This document shows, in pieces, positions 61,008 through 64,000 of a stretch of DNA of 64,000 nt (its first letter is position 1; the number at the start of each line of letters is the position of its first letter). Source of the DNA: Bordetella parapertussis (lineage in GTDB: Bacteria; Pseudomonadota; Gammaproteobacteria; Burkholderiales; Burkholderiaceae_A); contig CAMCRF010000001.1 of NCBI GenBank assembly GCA_945877235.1, positions 434,001 through 498,000 of the forward strand, in the 5' to 3' direction. The position numbers were made by a program, and so were the translations under genes. The notes under the pieces are model-generated. The model was not told the DNA's origin, did no database searches, and saw only the letters and a program-made list of their open reading frames with translations.

Positions 61008-62179
61008 TCGACACGCTCGCCTTTCTCGTTGTATCGACGCACGTTGCTCGGCGCCAGAATGGGCTTGGTGACGTCGATGCGGCCGCCTTGCTCCATATAT
61101 CTCTGCTTCACGTCGGGCGAGAATCCACCGCTCACATTCCCCAGCGCCTCGTTCATCTTCGGCACGATGGTGTTGCGCCAGGCGTTGAGAAAATCCTGGT
61201 CGTTGTACTGGCCGCTGGCCATCAGCTCGAGCTGCTTGCGCTGAGCTTCGTTTACCGTGACCGCGGCGCCGCTTGCCAGGCGCAGCAGCTCGTTGGCCAC
61301 GCTTTTCACCATCGCGCGATTCTCCCGGCCCTCTGAGCCCAGGAAAGGGCCGCTGACGTCGAACCCTAGCAAGCTCAGGTCGGTGCCATACCCTATGCCT
61401 GGCAGGTCCTTCTTGCCCTGGCCAGCGTAGTTTGTGAGCCTATCGTTCAAAGTTCTAACGCTGCTGTAGAGGTTCGTCACGTCCTCGAGGCGCTTGCTCA
61501 AATTCTGGGCGCCCTGGCCGACCTCTTTGTCCTTGCGCGAGGCTGCTGCGTCCATGCGTTGTTGATTCAAAAACGACGTTTGCGCTGCCTGGTTCTGCAG
61601 CTGCATGCGCCGGAGCTCGGCCATCGTTTCGTTGTGCTGCCTGGTAGCGTCTGCCCTCTCTTGAGCGCTGCGGGCATTAAGCGCCATTTGCTCATAACCT
61701 TTTGCTTGATTGAGCAGAAACTGTGATCGCTGGTCGCGCTTGTAAAAGGGGTCGGCGACAAACTCTCCCGTTTCATCGATTACACCAGCGTTACCTACTC
61801 TTACCGGCTGCCTGGCACTGTTGGCGCGCTGCAAGGACTGCTCTGCAATTGGAGAAAATCGATCGCCTGCGTATTGCGCGGCCAGTGCAGTCAGCATCGC
61901 GCTTTCGGCTTGGTCCCTTCGCTGCTCTGCTAGGCGCTTGAAGCCCTCAACGTCAGGCTCCGCATTCGCCAGGGCTGACCCTTCTGTGTAGAGCCGATTT
62001 GCTCTGGCACCGTACTGCGCTGCCAGATCGTTAAGCGGCACGGCCTCTCCGGGCTGAACATTACTTGTTAACGTTCCCGCGACCGATTGCAGACGCGGTT
62101 GAATTCGCCGCCCTTGGTCGAGCAAGTTATCGACTAACGGGCTGTTAGCCAGGGCTGCAATAAAGGGATTCATAGTCAT
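61004..62179 (-). CDS. Putative phage structural / ejection protein
   Basis: The 391-residue product is mostly helical and rich in Ala, Gln, Arg and Asn, with a long coiled-coil-like centre (about 150-245) and a Gly-containing globular part (about 250-300, GIGYGTDLSLLGFDVSGPF). It has no signal peptide, membrane helix or Cys. The start has two near ATG codons (62179 and 62173). It overlaps the 609-residue protein gene by ATGA and follows the next upstream gene by 12 bases. The virion-protein call is from composition and context only. Confidence 0.5.
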   Translation of the reverse strand: MTMNPFIAALANSPLVDNLLDQGRRIQPRLQSVAGTLTSNVQPGEAVPLNDLAAQYGARANRLYTEGSALANAEPDVEGFKRLAEQRRDQAESAMLTALAAQYAGDRFSPIAEQSLQRANSARQPVRVGNAGVIDETGEFVADPFYKRDQRSQFLLNQAKGYEQMALNARSAQERADATRQHNETMAELRRMQLQNQAAQTSFLNQQRMDAAASRKDKEVGQGAQNLSKRLEDVTNLYSSVRTLNDRLTNYAGQGKKDLPGIGYGTDLSLLGFDVSGPFLGSEGRENRAMVKSVANELLRLASGAAVTVNEAQRKQLELMASGQYNDQDFLNAWRNTIVPKMNEALGNVSGGFSPDVKQRYMEQGGRIDVTKPILAPSNVRRYNEKGERVE

Positions 62180-62191
62180 GACTCCTTGAAG

Positions 62192-62953
62192 TTATTCGTT
62201 GGCTCGCCACTCGGCGACCTGCTGACTGACCTGGCTGCGTTCCTGAACTGCGTCGAACGTGTCTCGCTCAGTGTTAATTCCCAAATCGTGCAACTCATCA
62301 AGCACAGCCGCCGCGTGGACGTTAGCCGCCAGCTCCTCTCTGAGTGACCTGGGCTTGCCTTGATCTGCCTCAAGGCGATCTGCCAGGGCGTTGGCCTTCT
62401 GTTTTGCATTGGCCTGACGCTGCTCGAGCGTCATGTCATCTGGGGACACATAACCCGTCGCTTCGCGGATTGCCGCCTCAATCTGGGCACGCCGCGACTG
62501 CTCCTGGCTCTGCTCATCCTTGTACCGCTTTGCCCAGTAGGGGTCAGGGTCGCTCTTGGCCGTGTCTTTGGGTTGGTTGCCCTCGAGGCGAGAGCTCACT
62601 CGGTTGGCCGTATCCGTGGTCAAGTATGTCCTGGCCATCTCCATACCAACGCGTGCAGCTTCCTTCCCGCCACCTACTCCCATAGCGTAGAGCTCCGCTC
62701 GTCGCTGGGGGTTCGGCTCTGTGTTGATGGCTTTAAGCACCTGCTTAAAGCGATCCATCGGCACCTGAGAGGCTTTTGCCTGCTGGGCGAGCCAAAGCAC
62801 GTCTTGTCTGTTTAAAGCCCCGCCCTGCATTAGCTTGGCGGCCGTCTGGAGATGGCGCTCCAACATCTTCGGGTCAAAACCAGTCAGCTGCTTAGAGGCT
62901 GCGTGCGGGTCCCTTGTGATCTGATTAAGGCGCGCTTTCTCAATGGTCCTCAT
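62192..62953 (-). CDS. Putative phage structural / ejection protein, helical
   Basis: The 253-residue product is helical and charged. The N-terminal half contains a compact repeat-like part (MLERHLQTAAKLMQGGALNR and QVPMDRFKQVLKAINTEPN). The second half is a coiled coil rich in Glu, Gln, Arg and Lys (about 145-215). No family recognised. It overlaps the upstream gene by ATGA. With its two downstream neighbours (391 and 609 residues) it forms a small-medium-large trio like the P22 ejection genes 7-20-16. Confidence 0.5.
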   Translation of the reverse strand: MRTIEKARLNQITRDPHAASKQLTGFDPKMLERHLQTAAKLMQGGALNRQDVLWLAQQAKASQVPMDRFKQVLKAINTEPNPQRRAELYAMGVGGGKEAARVGMEMARTYLTTDTANRVSSRLEGNQPKDTAKSDPDPYWAKRYKDEQSQEQSRRAQIEAAIREATGYVSPDDMTLEQRQANAKQKANALADRLEADQGKPRSLREELAANVHAAAVLDELHDLGINTERDTFDAVQERSQVSQQVAEWRANE

Positions 62954-63660
62954 ACGTCGACTCCCAGGTCCTCAAGCTCTGCGCGTACGCGCCGCTCGGC
63001 CGCACTGGTATGTGCACCCATGATCTCGGTCGTGCCATCAATGAAATTGCTTCCGATTGGGTCGATGCGGCCGACATTCCTGCATGTGTGTCGAGGCAGT
63101 CGCAGCAGCGCCCAGGTCTGGTCCCAGGTCGGCAGGGCAGTCGAATTGCGGACCTGCAGTTGTGTCGTAACAACTCGCAGGTCTGCCCAGGCCTTTAGAA
63201 GCTCGTCACAGGCTTCCTCGTATGCCAGCGCATGCAGTCCAGCCTGCAGCTGCAACACGTTGGTGCCGGCAGCTCGCACTCTGCTCATGGCGTGACGAAG
63301 CTCTGTCTCTGCGTCACGCTTTGCCGCCCTGAGCCCCGTCAGCGAGGTATTGAGCTCGCTGAGACTCATCTCGCTCTGACCGCCACCTTCCAAGTTGCGC
63401 GCCTCGTCTAAATCGATTGCTCCAAGCGCGACTTGCGCCAAGGCCGCAGCCTTTGCATCAAGCGCAGCGCGCCCAGGCGTCGTGCGGTAAACAATCTCGG
63501 TGTCTGTGCGGGCGATGGCCGCGTTGATCTTGTCAAGCTCCGCCTGGCGCTGCTCTCGCAATGCCTTGGCTTCTTCCAGCTCCTCTCGTAGGGCTACTAG
63601 CTCTTGCTGAATCTCAGCACGCTTGGCGTCGCGCTTCGATTGTGTCGTCGTGTCGGTCAT
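62950..63660 (-). CDS. Coiled-coil protein of the phage-like element
   Basis: The 236-residue product starts with a long coiled coil (about residues 8-55: IQQELVALREELEEAKAL, then REQRQAELDKINAAIA). A second helical part follows (about 95-150), and a C-terminal globular part with TWDQTWALLRLPRHTCRN. An AGAGGAAA Shine-Dalgarno lies about 8 bases before the ATG. It is the first gene of the coupled series inside the window; upstream lies a 340-base stretch without a convincing gene. Function unknown; a scaffold, head or tail accessory role is possible. Confidence 0.55.
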   Translation of the reverse strand: MTDTTTQSKRDAKRAEIQQELVALREELEEAKALREQRQAELDKINAAIARTDTEIVYRTTPGRAALDAKAAALAQVALGAIDLDEARNLEGGGQSEMSLSELNTSLTGLRAAKRDAETELRHAMSRVRAAGTNVLQLQAGLHALAYEEACDELLKAWADLRVVTTQLQVRNSTALPTWDQTWALLRLPRHTCRNVGRIDPIGSNFIDGTTEIMGAHTSAAERRVRAELEDLGVDV

Positions 63661-63773
63661 GCTCTGCTTTCCTCTTGTGGTTGAAAATCGTTTGGTCAGT
63701 TTTGTGAATCAGAGAGAGCGGAGGCGGGGCCCCGGCGAGGGCGGGCACCCCCTGCCGGCGAGACACGGGTATG

Positions 63774-63798
63774 GGGGGTCGGCATCTCTCCGACCCCC
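63774..63798. other. Strong GC-rich hairpin without T-run
   Basis: A perfect 9-base-pair stem (GGGGGTCGG with CCGACCCCC) closes a 7-base loop (CATCTCT). No T-run follows on either strand, so a standard intrinsic terminator is unlikely; a protein-binding or RNA structural element in the leader of the minus-strand series is possible. Confidence 0.5.
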
Positions 63799-63885
63799 GG
63801 GCCCTCTCCGCTCACCCCTCCGGCTACTCCCTCCCGCCGTATTACGGCAGGGGTCATGTCAGTTCTATCAATGGTTTCAGTCCGA

Positions 63886-63903
63886 TGTACGGCATTTGTG
63901 CGG
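63886..63903. repeat. Copy B of the 18-base element repeat
   Basis: TGTACGGCATTTGTGCGG, identical to 58192-58209 except one base (G for A at position 15), in the same orientation, 5.7 kb away. The region between holds the intact tRNA-Val and all seven phage-like genes. Confidence 0.6.
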
Positions 63904-64000
63904 TATTCGCCCGCCCATCGACCGCTTAGCCAAGGCAAGCTGAGCACCCTTACGCGGACCTCGCTGCGCCACTGTTCCGGCACTCTGCTCAGCGCACTCT

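Larger units (their letters stand above)
63661..64000. other. Non-coding, GC-rich, hairpin-rich edge region
   Basis: No convincing gene lies here. The stretch 63720-63830 is extremely GC-rich, with GGGGCCCC at 63726-63733, two CCGGCGAG copies (near 63732 and 63755), a strong hairpin at 63774-63798, and the near-palindrome GCCGTA-T-TACGGC at 63836-63848. Then comes the 18-base repeat at 63886-63903. A 95-codon minus-strand frame (63696-63983) is open but has a biased Arg/Gly/Pro composition. It may hold a promoter, terminator, attachment or packaging signal. Confidence 0.5.

Noticed and set aside
63696..63983. 95-codon minus-strand frame at the right edge
   Set aside because: Composition is dominated by Arg, Gly and Pro from the GC-rich hairpin region, no Shine-Dalgarno was evident, and it spans the 18-base repeat and palindromes. 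Not excluded, but not supported as a gene.

Overview
The window looks like a chromosome segment of a GC-rich betaproteobacterium, most likely in or near the Burkholderiales. I infer this from gene order (truA-trpF-trpB-trpA-accD-folC-SPOR-cvpA-purF-metZ; leuC-leuD-leuB-asd; ppiB-lpxH-cysE-trmJ-suhB; dapA-bamC-MBL; rimP-nusA-infB) and from protein features. No rRNA or other decisive phylogenetic marker is present. Coding density is very high, and neighbouring genes often share 4-base ATGA stop/start overlaps.

Layout: 1-9157 (all minus strand) holds cysS-accA-tilS-lysC, tRNA-Ser(GCU), scpB, rluB, a strong terminator, then rimP-nusA-infB (infB runs off the left edge). 9196-17487 carries a TPR protein, ppiB, lpxH, suhB, mutS, a ribosomal-protein hydroxylase and a small Ala/Pro-rich lipoprotein on the plus strand, with cysE and trmJ on the minus strand. 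17533-22439 (minus) holds an MBL hydrolase, bamC, dapA, trpS and a PHP phosphatase. 22462-23961 (plus) holds a gamma-carbonic anhydrase and hslO. 23897-28602 (minus) holds scoA-scoB-pyrG-eno-ftsB. 28685-31330 (plus) holds ETF-ubiquinone oxidoreductase and a SLAC1-type channel. 31851-37746 (plus) is an SOS mutagenesis cassette, lexA-imuA-imuB-dnaE2, behind a recognisable LexA box.

37753-56064 is an unbroken 18-kb minus-strand block of housekeeping and biosynthetic genes: an HMA protein, gltX, aroC, an MFS transporter, leuC-leuD-leuB, asd, truA, trpF-trpB-trpA, accD, folC, a SPOR protein, cvpA, purF, metZ and an NlpC/P60 lipoprotein. It covers leucine, tryptophan, chorismate, aspartate-family, sulfur amino acid, purine, folate and fatty-acid precursor synthesis.

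From about 57.4 kb the character changes. After a DUF4010 membrane protein come a HigBA-type toxin-antitoxin pair, a truncated tRNA-Val(CAC)-like gene, a short spacer with two TTGTACGGC repeats, and a complete tRNA-Val(CAC). Directly against that tRNA begin seven tightly coupled minus-strand genes without housekeeping homologues that I recognise. The larger ones resemble podophage internal-virion or DNA-ejection proteins. An 18-base repeat (17/18 identical) of the spacer motif recurs at 63886, in a GC-rich, hairpin-rich non-coding stretch at the right edge. I read this as the tRNA-proximal end of an integrated phage-like element. No integrase, capsid or terminase gene is visible, so whether the element ends near 63.9 kb or continues past the window cannot be settled here.
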